The notes under the pieces: model-generated
What the model was told of the DNA's origin: nothing
The model's database searches: none
Seen by the model: the letters and a program-made list of their open reading frames with translations, nothing else
Shown here: positions 1 through 9,108 of the stretch, one piece after another
Layout of the letters: the number at the start of each line of letters is the position of its first letter
How positions within the stretch are numbered: the stretch's first letter is position 1
DNA from: an uncultured Alcaligenaceae bacterium
GTDB taxonomy: Bacteria; Pseudomonadota; Gammaproteobacteria; Burkholderiales; Burkholderiaceae_B
Direction of reading: 5' to 3'
Assembly (NCBI GenBank): GCA_937952975.1
Contig: CALFXX010000177.1
Coordinates: 1 to 37,963 of the forward strand
Length of the DNA stretch: 37,963 bases
Made by a program: the position numbers and the translations under genes

Positions 1-2
1 CG

Positions 3-36
3 GTGACTGGAGTTCAGACGTGTGCTCTTCCGATCT
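3..36. other. Illumina adapter remnant at contig end
   Basis: These 34 bases match the standard Illumina TruSeq read-2 adapter end to end, beginning GTGACTGGAG and ending CTTCCGATCT. They are library-construction sequence, not genomic DNA. The biological sequence begins at about base 37, in the middle of the ArnT-like gene. Short open frames that read through this segment should be ignored. Confidence 0.97.
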
Positions 37-768
37 TTCAGAAAACTTGGTCTGCATCGCCCAAAACCAGGGCAAGGTCACCACCACAAACGCTAAGAGG
101 GCGGGCGGCCAAAGCAAGACACCGAGCCCGCGCCAACGCTTTGAAAACAGCAACCAAAAGAATAAAACGCCACCTGGCAAGGCCAAACCAATTAAACCTT
201 TAGCCAGAATCGCCAGGCCAGCAAACACCGCGGCGGCAAGCGAGAAGCCACGGAATGGCTGCCCTTGCTCGCGACACAACACGGCTTCGGCACCCGCAAG
301 AATCGTCAACGAGATCAACCCTGCGACCAACATATCAAGATTGGCGTATTGCGCGCCGCCGTAAAACAAAGGCAGCGTGCACAGAATGATTAAGCTGAGC
401 GTTGCCTGCTTAAGGCCACGATGCTTGCGTATAAAAAAATACAAGGCGATTGCGCTTGACCAGGCCGCCAACCATGACGGGATACGCACCGACCACTCGT
501 GCGCGCCAAAGACGAGCACCGACAGATCAGTCAGCCAGTAAAAAAGTGGGGGCTTGTGAAAATAAGGTAACCCGTTCATCAAGGGGACTAAGAAGCTATC
601 GGCACGCGCCATATCCCAAGCCACGCCCACATAGCGCCCTTCATCGGGCAGATGCAAGTGCCGTACCCAAGAGAGGCAACCAAGCCAAAAGCCGGCACCC
701 AAGACAAGCCAACGGGTGGCTTGAGGCTGCAAAGCTGCTATCCACAGCCGGTTAAGAAGATTTTTCAT
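37..768 (-). CDS. ArnT/PMT-like membrane glycosyltransferase, 3' end cut off
   Basis: This is the first ~244 residues of a multi-pass inner-membrane glycosyltransferase of the PMT/ArnT (GT39/GT83) type. Such enzymes move a sugar from a polyprenyl-phosphate carrier onto lipid A or another acceptor in the periplasm. After the first membrane segment comes the characteristic periplasmic loop LPDEGRYVGVAWDMA (acidic DE pair), then HKPPLFYWLT, then several hydrophobic segments including LAILAKGLIGLALPG. The frame reads open from ATG at 768 down to the adapter junction, so the C-terminal part (full family members are about 500 residues or more) is missing because the contig ends. It follows the alpha/beta hydrolase in the same direction after 197 bases, so it may have its own promoter. 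The exact substrate cannot be told from this part. Confidence 0.85.
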
Positions 769-965
769 GAAAAACAAGAATTGAAAGGCTGCTGTGATTG
801 TAGGGCTTTCGCGCTTGGTCGGTCAGCGTCCGACGCGTTTGTGCAAGCTGCCCTGCCTCGCCGGAGGGCGCTCAACCGCTCAAGGGATGAAACCTAGTGG
901 TCGCAGCCAGAGTTGACGACCCCTTGAGCCCCCTTGAGCCGGTGAGTGTGACCCGCACAAGACCG

Positions 966-1850
966 CTATGGCGCTTTGGTGCGTGCCTTCAGGGCGGCTT
1001 GCAGCACTGGTTTTAAATAAGTCAGAAATTTTTCAGGATCTTCGCTCATTGGAAAATGTCCCATTCCTTGCATGATTTGCCAGGTCACACCTTCGATCGT
1101 TTTCCCTAAAAAGGCGGTGTCCTCTGGGGTACACGAATAATCGTATTCGCCAGTCAACAGCCAAAGCGGGCATTTTTTTGTATCAATCTGTTTGACGCGG
1201 TCGCGGATATCGCCATCGGCATTGTAAAAAAACAGATCGCCTTTGAATACACCGGGACCACCTTGCATGTAATGCCAAAGGGTTTCCCACTTGTGTTGCG
1301 CGGGGCTCAGCGGACCAATCAAACCCGAGACGATCCCTGCACACACTTCGCCGCCATGAACATCTGACCGATGCAGCCACTCAAGATCATAGTAAGGGTC
1401 AACATGCGCACCCGACTGTAAACCAATCGCCGCACCAAAGCGTTCGGGATGTTCAAGCGCCAGATGCAACACAATTCGCCCACCGATTGAACAGCCCATC
1501 ACAATCGGCTGATCAAGCTCAAGCGCATCCGCCACGGCCAAGATCGCCTGCGTGTAATCGTGTGATGACAGTCGATAGGTACCATTTTGCCAGCCTTCAG
1601 GCGGCGAAGACTTACCATGCCAGGGCAGATCAAACGCAATCACTCTAAATTGCTTGAGCAACTCGGTGTCATTCATCAGCGCGCGATACTGACGCGTGTC
1701 GGCGCCCGCGGTATGCAAACACAACAAGGGCACACCCGTCCCCGCTTCTTCGACGTAGACACGATGGTGTTGACCATTCAAGCTCAGATGCATGTAATGA
1801 CCAACAATCGGCTCGACAAAAACTGGTGCGCTCATCGCATCATGGCTCAT
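966..1850 (-). CDS. alpha/beta-fold hydrolase
   Basis: A 294-residue alpha/beta hydrolase, probably cytoplasmic because no signal peptide is visible. The nucleophile elbow is MGCSIGGR with Ser121. The acid is probably Asp237 in LLTGEYDYS and the histidine His265 in QGMGHFPMSE. HTAGAD near residue 46 fits the oxyanion-hole strand. The ATG at 1850 was chosen because it overlaps the stop of the upstream gene as ATGA and has GAGGTGA in front of it; a TTG 15 bases upstream is less likely. Coupling to the SCP2-like gene and closeness to a Liv binding protein and Bug receptors suggest hydrolysis of an imported ester, lactone or C-C cleavage product. The substrate is unknown. Confidence 0.88.
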   Translation of the reverse strand: MSHDAMSAPVFVEPIVGHYMHLSLNGQHHRVYVEEAGTGVPLLCLHTAGADTRQYRALMNDTELLKQFRVIAFDLPWHGKSSPPEGWQNGTYRLSSHDYTQAILAVADALELDQPIVMGCSIGGRIVLHLALEHPERFGAAIGLQSGAHVDPYYDLEWLHRSDVHGGEVCAGIVSGLIGPLSPAQHKWETLWHYMQGGPGVFKGDLFFYNADGDIRDRVKQIDTKKCPLWLLTGEYDYSCTPEDTAFLGKTIEGVTWQIMQGMGHFPMSEDPEKFLTYLKPVLQAALKARTKAP

Positions 1851-2230
1851 GCTGTCACCTCGCAACCACGTACGCTTGCCAAGACATCTTTGAAATACAA
1901 CAGATGTGACATTAAGGGATACAAATCGCCCTCCATCTTGAGATGCTTGAGTTTGAGCATCGCCATCACGTCATGAAAGCCAGGCTTGGGGATTGGTTTC
2001 AAAAACTCAGCCCAGGCAGTTTCACTTGCCCTGAGCGCAAAGACCCAGTCTGCGATGGGGAAAGGACCCTTTTTTACCGCGACCACACGTCCAGCCAAGA
2101 GCTGAATCACATACTCAACTTGATCAACCTGCAGCAAAAATGAAGTTGAGACATGACGCCCACGCCACACCAATCTTTCATCAGCGTTGACCTTGACTGC
2201 CAACGCTTCACACCACAAAACATCCATCAT
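1847..2230 (-). CDS. small SCP2-like conserved protein
   Basis: A 127-residue protein with no signal peptide. Its layout (Ala/Trp-containing FALRASETAW, a helix LKPIPKPGFHDVMAMLKL, then LKMEGDLYPLMSHL) resembles the SCP2 sterol-carrier-like fold, in which a small beta-sheet covers a hydrophobic cavity. I cannot confirm this without a profile search. Two ATG codons occur in tandem at 2230 and 2227. It starts 24 bases after the upstream binding-protein gene and its TGA stop overlaps the hydrolase ATG, so the three genes are almost certainly one transcript. It may bind or present a hydrophobic substrate to the hydrolase; that is inference. Confidence 0.7.
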   Translation of the reverse strand: MMDVLWCEALAVKVNADERLVWRGRHVSTSFLLQVDQVEYVIQLLAGRVVAVKKGPFPIADWVFALRASETAWAEFLKPIPKPGFHDVMAMLKLKHLKMEGDLYPLMSHLLYFKDVLASVRGCEVTA

Positions 2231-2254
2231 GACTGAGCTCTTTAGTTGATCAAC

Positions 2255-3466
2255 TTATTTTTTTACAAGCGGGCATTGACTTTCAGACAGGGGATTAAAC
2301 GACTGCTCGCCCGAGACGGTCTTTACGATGTTGTAGTAATCCCAAGGAGCTTTCGATTCAGCAGGAGTTTTGACAGACACCAAATACGTATCGTGTATCA
2401 GCTTGCCGTCGGCGCGTAACTTGGCATTACGCGCAAAGGCGTCGCGAATCGGCATCTCATGCAAAGTTTTCATCACGTCGGCCACATCATCACTGCCCGA
2501 CTTCTCGACTGCTCGCAAATAATTCAAAACCGCCGAGTATTGCCCGGCCTGCAAAGCGGTTGGCATCTTGCCCATTTCTTTGAAAAACCGTTGCGAAAAC
2601 TTGCGTGTCTCGTCATCCATATCCCAATAAAACGTCTCTGCGAAGTTCATGCCCTGAGCGGCCTGCAAACCAACGCCGTGTACGTCCGCGATACTCATGA
2701 GCATGGCAACCAGTTTTTGTTTTTTACCTAAGCCAAACTCATTGGCTTGCTTGATTTCGTTTTGCAGATCGCCGCCAGCGCTCGCAAAGGCAACGGCATC
2801 AGCGCCACTACTTTGAGCTGAAATTAAATAGGATGAAAAATCATTGCCGGGGAAGGGGTAGCGCGACGACCCAACAACTGTGCCACCGCCCTCTTTAATA
2901 AAACGCATACCATCGCCTTCGAGCGAATGACCAAAAGCGTAATCAGCCGTCACGAAGTACCATTTTTTTGCACCAGCCTGAACTAAAGGTAGAGTTCCGA
3001 CCTTAGCCAACGCATAGGTGTCATACACCCACATCACATTAGTCGGTTTGCAATCTGCGCCGGTGATGCGTGAGGCCCCTGCCCCCGTTGCCATCGTCAT
3101 GCGGTTTTTTTCTGCCGCGATGTTCATCACAGCGAGTGCGACCGCACTGTTACCAAGTTCAGTCACCACATCGACACCATCACGATCGATCCATTCGCGT
3201 GCGCGAGCAGCCGCGACGTCGGCTTTATTCAAGTGATCCGCTACCACCAGTTCGATCGGTTTGCCTGCGACTTTTCCGCCAAATTCTTCAATCGCAAGTT
3301 TTGAGGCTAAGACCGAACCGGGGCCTACGTTACCCATGTACAGTCCAGACATGTCCGTTAACACGCCGATCTTGACGACTCCACCAGAAATTTTGTCTTG
3401 GGCTTGAACAGGCGCGACACAAAGGGTTGCAGCGACCGCAAGTGACAGCAATGATTGTTTAAACAT
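2255..3466 (-). CDS. Liv-type ABC transporter substrate-binding protein
   Basis: A 403-residue periplasmic binding protein of the LivJ/Peripla_BP_6 class. The signal peptide MFKQSLLSLAVAATLCVAPVQAQ is clear, with cleavage probably after AQA. The mature protein begins GGVVKIGVLTDMSGLY, the usual first strand of type I periplasmic receptors, and continues to family-typical segments such as KKWYFVTADYAFGHSLEGDG. AGGAG precedes the ATG at good spacing. No permease or ATPase genes are next to it, so it must use a distant transporter or the Liv importer at 13053-16457. The ligand could be an amino acid, an amide or an aromatic acid. It sits between a Bug receptor gene and the SCP2/hydrolase pair. 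Confidence 0.9.
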   Translation of the reverse strand: MFKQSLLSLAVAATLCVAPVQAQDKISGGVVKIGVLTDMSGLYMGNVGPGSVLASKLAIEEFGGKVAGKPIELVVADHLNKADVAAARAREWIDRDGVDVVTELGNSAVALAVMNIAAEKNRMTMATGAGASRITGADCKPTNVMWVYDTYALAKVGTLPLVQAGAKKWYFVTADYAFGHSLEGDGMRFIKEGGGTVVGSSRYPFPGNDFSSYLISAQSSGADAVAFASAGGDLQNEIKQANEFGLGKKQKLVAMLMSIADVHGVGLQAAQGMNFAETFYWDMDDETRKFSQRFFKEMGKMPTALQAGQYSAVLNYLRAVEKSGSDDVADVMKTLHEMPIRDAFARNAKLRADGKLIHDTYLVSVKTPAESKAPWDYYNIVKTVSGEQSFNPLSESQCPLVKK

Positions 3467-3603
3467 GAGGGTCTCCTGAGTAAAGTATTTTTTTGATTTT
3501 TTCTATCGTACAGCGAATTAACCTCAAGCTCGCACCCACCTCACCTCGAAAAATTGACGCGTGAGGTCGGGCCGTTAACAGGCGGCAAGCAACGCTGCCT
3601 CGC

Positions 3604-4587
3604 TTAGTCCATCCCGATATTGGCCTCTTTGATCACTTTTGCCCATTTAAGCGTCTCGGCGTCAATAAACGCGCCAAACTCTGCCGAGGTTTCGGGCACA
3701 GGCACGGCTCCGAGCTCAATGATTTTGGCCTGAACATCGGGCTGCTTAATGATGTCAACAATACTAGCGTTTAATTTATCAACAATAGGTTTTGGCGTGG
3801 CCGCGGGTGCCAGCAGACCAAACCAAGACCATACCTCGTAGCCAGCCACGCCCACTTCTTGAATTGTCGGGATCTCAGGTAACTGCGGGTTACGCTGAGC
3901 AGACGTCACTGCTAGCGCTTTGAGACGCCCACTTTTTACTTGTTGAATCACAGAGGGCATATTGTCAAAAATCATTGAAATCTGACCACCCATCAAATCG
4001 GCAACCGCGGGGGTGCTTCCCTTGTAGGGAATATGAGTGATCTTTGAGCCACTCATCAAGTTAAACAACTCGCCTGACAAGTGCAATGTAGTGCCGTTAC
4101 CCGACGAACCGTACGTCAGCTTGCCGGGATTCGCCTTGCCGTAGGCCATCATTTCTGCCAACGTGTTATAGGGCGCATCTTTATTGACCACCAACAAATT
4201 GGGCACCATCGCCGCGCGCGTAATTGGCACAAAATCTTTAGCGGCGTCATACGGCATTTTTTTGTATAAGCTCGGATTGATTGACTGGGTGCCAATCGTC
4301 CCCATCATGATGGTGTAACCATCGGGAGCCGCTTTCGCGACGAAAGCCGTGCCGATATTGCCACCAGCGCCCGGACGATTTTCAACAACGACCGTTTGCT
4401 TAAATTTGTCGGTCAGCTTTTGGCCAATTAAGCGCGCCAGAATGTCAGTGGTGCCCGCGGCTGGAAACGCCACGACCATCGTAATTGGCCGGCTGGGATA
4501 GTTATCAGCTGTTTGCGCCACCGCGGTCGCGCAAGCACTTAAGCCAAGCAATATTGCCGCGGCAATTTTTAATGAAACTTCGTGCAT
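3604..4587 (-). CDS. Bug-family TTT solute receptor (copy 1)
   Basis: A 327-residue periplasmic receptor of the Bug/TctC family, which captures carboxylates or related small molecules for tripartite tricarboxylate transporters. The signal peptide ends ACATAVAQ. Family hallmarks are YPSRPITMVVAFPAAGTTD, VVENRPGAGGNIG, PDGYT, and THIPYKGSTPAVADL. The ATG at 4587 is preceded by AGGAG at 8 bases; a GTG 9 bases upstream lies inside that ribosome site and is unlikely to be used. By eye about two thirds of residues match copy 2 (6356-7390), pointing to a duplication around the carboxyltransferase gene. No TctA/TctB membrane genes are in the window, as is common for Bug proteins in Alcaligenaceae. 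Confidence 0.93.
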   Translation of the reverse strand: MHEVSLKIAAAILLGLSACATAVAQTADNYPSRPITMVVAFPAAGTTDILARLIGQKLTDKFKQTVVVENRPGAGGNIGTAFVAKAAPDGYTIMMGTIGTQSINPSLYKKMPYDAAKDFVPITRAAMVPNLLVVNKDAPYNTLAEMMAYGKANPGKLTYGSSGNGTTLHLSGELFNLMSGSKITHIPYKGSTPAVADLMGGQISMIFDNMPSVIQQVKSGRLKALAVTSAQRNPQLPEIPTIQEVGVAGYEVWSWFGLLAPAATPKPIVDKLNASIVDIIKQPDVQAKIIELGAVPVPETSAEFGAFIDAETLKWAKVIKEANIGMD

Positions 4588-4745
4588 GTTTTGCACTCCT
4601 TTTAATCGTCAAATCAACGCAGGCGTTGAACATTGCAACAATTGATGAACCAGCCAATTTAGGCCACTTTAAATATTGTGAGAATTGATCCACTCAACAA
4701 CCTCGGGGCGCGTTGAACGTCGTCAGAGTTTATTGAGTGCGCTCA

Positions 4746-6290
4746 CTAGGGCCGATAAGTGACCGTTCGAACACCCACTTGGCGTAGGGGCGCCGCGAGC
4801 GTCGCAAACTCAACGAGCGCGGAGCGTGTTTCAGCAGGGTCGATGATGTCTTCAATCACAAACGCCTCGGCACTGCGCATCGGCGAGGTCAGGCTTCGCA
4901 CGCGGGCTTCAATCTCGGCGTGCTTGGCCTTGGGGTCTTCCGCGGCTTCAATCTCGGCACGATAAGCAACTTCAAGGCCACCCTCGATTGGGAGCGAACC
5001 CCATTGCGCTGAGGGCCAGGCATAGCGAAAATTGAAACGTCCGGGCGCTTGATGCCCGGCCGCCGCCACACCAAACGCGCGACGCATAATCACCGAACAC
5101 CAGGGTACAGTCGATTGCGATACGGCCGTTAACGCACGCACACCCGCGCGCATCACGCCGTCTTGCTCAGCCTCGATCCCGATCTGAAAACCTGCCACAT
5201 CTACCATGTTGATCAATGGCAAATGAAAGGTTTCAGCCAGGTCAATCATGCGTACAAACTTGTCAGCAGTTTGACGATCCCAGGCACCACCGTAGTGATA
5301 AGGGTTACTTGCAGCAAACACGACGGGCCAACCATCAATACGTGCCAAGCCGCCAACGATGGCACGCCCCCATTGCTTACCCATTTCTAAAAATGAACCT
5401 GGATCAACCAAGGCTTCAATGATCGGTCTGATTTTATAAACCTTGCGAGGATCTTTCGGGATCGCGTTGCGCAGCCAGCTTTGATCAGGCGTTTCAGTGG
5501 GCACAGCGCCACGTGGCGGGAGTTCGTGCACTGAGGCAGGCAGATACGACAAGAAACGGCGAGCCGCGATAAAGGCTTGCGCCTCAGAATCAACTTCATC
5601 ATCGACCACGCCATTACGCGCATGGATCTGACTGCCACCCAACTCATTTTTTGTGTAGTTCTGACCAATTCGTGCAACGACCGGCGGGCCTGCAACGAAC
5701 AACTGCGAGGTGTCTTTCACCATCACCGAATAGTGACTGGCCGACACGCGCGCTGATCCCTGTCCCGCTACCGACCCCAAGGCCAACGACACGCAAGGCA
5801 CTTGAGCCAAACTACGGGTGATCGATGTCCAGATTTTCATTTTGGGCAATAAGGCATGGCCCATTTTTTCGATGTTTTTGACTGAGCCTCCACCACCAGT
5901 ACCGTCAACCAAGCGCACCAGAGGCAGTCGCAAGTCGCAGGCCATTTGTTCGGCAAAGATCATCTTGTCGCCCACCGCGCCGTCGTTCGCACCGCCGCGC
6001 ACCGTGAAGTCATCACCCACCAACACCACAGGCCGCTGATTGATCTGCGCCCGACCAATGATGACGTTTGACGGCATCACACTGACAAGTTTGCCTTCGC
6101 TGTCATAGGTGCCCGAGCCGGCGAGCCCACCCACCTCGCGAAAGGTCTTGGGGTCGACAAGTTGGTCGATACGTTCACGCACCGTTAACTTACCGTTGTC
6201 GTGCTGCCGCTTAACCTTGTCTTCTCCACCCATTGTGAGTGAAAGTTTTTTTCTAAGGGCTAACTCTTCTAGTTCGGGGGTCCAACTCAT
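4746..6290 (-). CDS. acyl-CoA carboxylase carboxyltransferase subunit
   Basis: A 514-residue cytoplasmic carboxyltransferase of the PccB/MmdA family, which moves a carboxyl group between biotin and an acyl-CoA. The N-terminal half carries the HDNGKLTVRERIDQLVDP motif common to this family and the glycine-rich RLVDGTGGGGSVK. The C-terminal half has LINMVDVAGFQIG and RRAFGVAAAGH, matching the second crotonase-like domain. ATG at 6290 (MSWTPELEE) is preferred to an upstream TTG. No biotin carboxylase or biotin-carrier gene lies nearby, so partners must be encoded elsewhere or the protein acts in a decarboxylase complex. It is flanked by two Bug receptors and followed by a Liv binding protein, which suggests a role in using an imported acid. 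The substrate is unknown. Confidence 0.9.
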   Translation of the reverse strand: MSWTPELEELALRKKLSLTMGGEDKVKRQHDNGKLTVRERIDQLVDPKTFREVGGLAGSGTYDSEGKLVSVMPSNVIIGRAQINQRPVVLVGDDFTVRGGANDGAVGDKMIFAEQMACDLRLPLVRLVDGTGGGGSVKNIEKMGHALLPKMKIWTSITRSLAQVPCVSLALGSVAGQGSARVSASHYSVMVKDTSQLFVAGPPVVARIGQNYTKNELGGSQIHARNGVVDDEVDSEAQAFIAARRFLSYLPASVHELPPRGAVPTETPDQSWLRNAIPKDPRKVYKIRPIIEALVDPGSFLEMGKQWGRAIVGGLARIDGWPVVFAASNPYHYGGAWDRQTADKFVRMIDLAETFHLPLINMVDVAGFQIGIEAEQDGVMRAGVRALTAVSQSTVPWCSVIMRRAFGVAAAGHQAPGRFNFRYAWPSAQWGSLPIEGGLEVAYRAEIEAAEDPKAKHAEIEARVRSLTSPMRSAEAFVIEDIIDPAETRSALVEFATLAAPLRQVGVRTVTYRP

Positions 6291-6355
6291 CGCTTCACAC
6301 AATCCTTACTAAAATATCCATCCACCACTACAGTGATGGTGCTTGACTCAACATG

Positions 6356-7390
6356 TTACTCAACCGAGGCGCCAGACTTTTTCACAACGTCTGCCCACTT
6401 CGTCGTCTCTGCCTGAATAAAGGCTGCAAACTGGGCCGGGGATTCAGGTGAGGGCTCCGAACCAATCGCCAAAATCCTTGCTTGCACATCGGGCGTCTTA
6501 ATAATTTCGACTGCGGCCTGATTCAATTTTTCAATGATGTCGGCAGGCGTGCCTGCAGGAGCCAATAGCCCAAACCACGACATTACAAGAAAGCCTGTCA
6601 GACCACTTTCAGAAACGGTCGGGATCTCAGGCAGCTCGCGATTGCGTGTTGCTGCGGTCGTAGCGAGCCCTTTTAGATTGCCAGACTTCACCTGAGGCAA
6701 GACCGTCGGCATATTGTCAAAGAGCATAGAAATCTGCCCACCAATCAGGTCAGACACAGCAGGGCTGCTGCCTTTGTAGGGGATATGCGTCATTTGCACG
6801 CCCGTCATTTGCTTAAAGAGCTCACCGGATAGATGCAACGTCGTACCGCTACCTGACGAGCCAAAGGTTAATTTTCCTGGATTCGCCTTACCCCAGGCAA
6901 TGAGCTCTGCCAGTGTGCTGTACGGAGCATTTTTGTTGACCACCAAAAGATTCGGCACATTCGCGATGCGGCTAATAGGTGCAAAGTCTTTGATGGCGTC
7001 GTAAGGCATGTTTTTATATAACGACGTATTAATCGCGTGCGTACTGATCGTGCCAAGCAACAAGGTATAGCCGTCAGGCGCTGCCTTGGCCACGACATTA
7101 CTGCCAGTATTGCCCCCTGCTCCCGGGCGATTTTCAACAACGACTGTTCGATTAAATTTTTCGGCGAACTTGGCCGCCATCATGCGGGCCAGGATGTCGG
7201 TCGTGCCAGCAGGAGTAAAGGGCACGATGATTGAGATCGTGCGACTTGGATAACTTGCGGCACTTTCTGCCTGCACCGTAGACCCTGCACAAAGCAGCCC
7301 CAGGCAGGCTAGCGCCACCCCCACGCGCTGAAGACTGACCAATGACTGGACAACGTATCTGTTGCGAACGGGCGTACGCGAGTGTGTCAT
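6356..7390 (-). CDS. Bug-family TTT solute receptor (copy 2)
   Basis: A 344-residue Bug/TctC periplasmic receptor and a close paralogue of the copy at 3604-4587. The leader is longer than usual (about 43 residues: basic stretch, then VGVALACLGLLCAGSTVQAE) before the mature start SYPSRTISIIVPFTPAGTTD. It has the same ENRPGAGGN, PDGYT and HIPYKGSSPAVSDL blocks. ATG 7390 is chosen for its AGGAG site and because it starts just ahead of the basic part of the leader; an upstream in-frame start at 7453 would add residues without a leader-like character. It is the first gene of the minus-strand cluster, with 65 bases to the carboxyltransferase start, and faces the amidase gene across a 242-base divergent intergenic region. 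Confidence 0.92.
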   Translation of the reverse strand: MTHSRTPVRNRYVVQSLVSLQRVGVALACLGLLCAGSTVQAESAASYPSRTISIIVPFTPAGTTDILARMMAAKFAEKFNRTVVVENRPGAGGNTGSNVVAKAAPDGYTLLLGTISTHAINTSLYKNMPYDAIKDFAPISRIANVPNLLVVNKNAPYSTLAELIAWGKANPGKLTFGSSGSGTTLHLSGELFKQMTGVQMTHIPYKGSSPAVSDLIGGQISMLFDNMPTVLPQVKSGNLKGLATTAATRNRELPEIPTVSESGLTGFLVMSWFGLLAPAGTPADIIEKLNQAAVEIIKTPDVQARILAIGSEPSPESPAQFAAFIQAETTKWADVVKKSGASVE

Positions 7391-7632
7391 GTCTGCTCCT
7401 GTTGGCCTTTGCGGCTCAATCAATATTGTTCTCGAGCCAACAAGATACCTCATTGCTGGGCAATTTTGGTAGAAATCATTTGCTAAAAACCGATCTCGCT
7501 AAGCATTCAAAACGGGCATTGCGATGCGGCAAGGGGAAACCTTTGATCAGCCCCCGCTCAATTGACTGGCCGAGGGCAAGCCTTCCCGCTCGCGACGGTG
7601 GCACAATAGCGTCTTTTGCACGAGCACTTGCC

Positions 7633-9090
7633 ATGACCTCAGCCACCGCCCCGTCCAGTTCTATCGTTTCGCTTGATGCTGTCAGCCTGTCGCGGGCGAT
7701 TCATCGCCGTGAAGTGTCTTGTGTCGAGGTTCTAGAAGCGTTCTTAGTGCAAATCGACCAGCAAAATCCAACCGTCAACGCGATTGTGGCCATGCCTGAC
7801 CCAGATACCCTGTTTGCGCAAGCGCACGAACGCGATGCACAGCTCGGTCGCAAGCAAAGCATGGGTGTACTGCATGGGTTTCCTCAGGCACCCAAAGACA
7901 TCGCCCCCGTCGCGGGCATGATCACGACCAATGGTTCGCCGATTTTTAAGGGTCAGGTCACAACGACTGATTCAGCCGCCAACGCACGCGTGCGCGCCGC
8001 CGGGGCCATTTTTGTGGGGCGCACCAATTCGCCTGAATTTGGCCTGGGGGCACACACCTACAATCCGGTCTACGGTATCACCCGCAACGCCTTTGATCCT
8101 TCGCGCTGCGCAGGCGGTAGCAGCGGCGGCGCGGGTGTTGCCCTTGCCTTGAACATGCTACCGGTGGCTGACGGCTCTGACATGATGGGATCGCTGCGTA
8201 CGCCAGCAGCCTTTAACAACGTGTTTGGTTTTCGCACCTCGCCAGGCTGCGTGCCGCACGGCCCCGGCGAAGAAGTCTTTTTTCAGCAATTCAGCGTCAC
8301 GGGCCCCATGGCCCGCAACATCCCCGACCTGGCAATGCTGCTCTCGGTGCAAGCGGGGTTTGACGCTCGTCTGCCGTTATCGCGCAGGCAAGACGATATC
8401 AAATTATTTGAACAACCTCTCGAGCGCGAGCTACGCGGCACACGCATTGGCTGGCTAGGCGATTTAGGCGGGCATCTACCCATTGAGGCTGGCCTGTTAG
8501 GCATCACCGAAGCCGCTCTCGAGCACTTCAAGACGCTTGGCTGTACTGTTGACGCAACCGTGCCAAACTTTGATCTTGAACAGCTCTGGAACGCTTGGCT
8601 GACGCTGCGCAGCTTTACCTTCGCAGGGGGCAACGCCCACCACTACCAATCGGCAAGCTCACGCGCCCTCCTCAAGCCTGAAGCAATCTGGGAGATTGAA
8701 CGAGGCTTGGCCCTGTCGGGACCAGAAGTTTTTGCTGCGGCAAAGGTACGCACCGCCTGGTATCAAGAGCTTCGCCGACTATTTGAACAGTTCGACTTTT
8801 TAGTCATGCCCGCAGCCCAGGTCAGCCCGTTTATCGCCGAAGAGCACTGGCCCAAGCAGATTGCCGGTAAAACCATGGACACCTACCACCGCTGGATGCA
8901 ATCAGTCATCCCAGCCACGATGGCTGGGCTACCAGCTTTAGCGGCACCCGCGGGTTTTACAAGCGGCGGTCTACCGGTTGGCTTACAAATTATCGGCCCG
9001 GTGCAAAACGACATGAGCGTGCTACAACTTGGGCATGCCTACGATTTAGCGAGTGGTTATTCAAAGATCCGCAGCAACTTATTACGGTAA
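7633..9090 (+). CDS. amidase-signature family hydrolase
   Basis: A 485-residue enzyme of the amidase signature family (GatA/FAAH-like), which hydrolyses amides with a Lys-Ser-Ser triad. Lys88 lies in LHGFPQAPKD, the cis-Ser in AGGSSGGAG (Ser163/164), and the nucleophile is Ser187 in MMGSLRTPAAFNN. The C-terminal AGLPALAAPAGFTSGGLPVG block is typical. I start at ATG 7633 because the family's N-terminal helix (SLSRAIHRREVSCVEVLEAF) begins a few residues later; the open frame extends upstream to 7342 but that part is not family-like. The ribosome site is weak, so the start is moderately sure. It leads a plus-strand run with the FAH-like gene 18 bases downstream. A glutamyl-tRNA amidotransferase role is unlikely because gatB/gatC are absent. 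Confidence 0.9.
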   Translation: MTSATAPSSSIVSLDAVSLSRAIHRREVSCVEVLEAFLVQIDQQNPTVNAIVAMPDPDTLFAQAHERDAQLGRKQSMGVLHGFPQAPKDIAPVAGMITTNGSPIFKGQVTTTDSAANARVRAAGAIFVGRTNSPEFGLGAHTYNPVYGITRNAFDPSRCAGGSSGGAGVALALNMLPVADGSDMMGSLRTPAAFNNVFGFRTSPGCVPHGPGEEVFFQQFSVTGPMARNIPDLAMLLSVQAGFDARLPLSRRQDDIKLFEQPLERELRGTRIGWLGDLGGHLPIEAGLLGITEAALEHFKTLGCTVDATVPNFDLEQLWNAWLTLRSFTFAGGNAHHYQSASSRALLKPEAIWEIERGLALSGPEVFAAAKVRTAWYQELRRLFEQFDFLVMPAAQVSPFIAEEHWPKQIAGKTMDTYHRWMQSVIPATMAGLPALAAPAGFTSGGLPVGLQIIGPVQNDMSVLQLGHAYDLASGYSKIRSNLLR

Positions 9091-9108
9091 ACATCGGAGC
9101 GCACGAAT

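Noticed and set aside
3..364. Two plus-strand open frames at the left end
   Set aside because: They start inside the adapter and run antisense to the ArnT-like gene; no protein features.
921..940. Tandem CCCTTGAGCC repeat between the hydrolase and ArnT-like genes
   Set aside because: Only two 10-base units, with no further copies seen and no link to a known element.
4691..4739. CACTCAA/TTGAGTG inverted repeat upstream of the first Bug gene
   Set aside because: Seven-base arms are 35 bases apart; too weak and too distant to call a terminator or operator.
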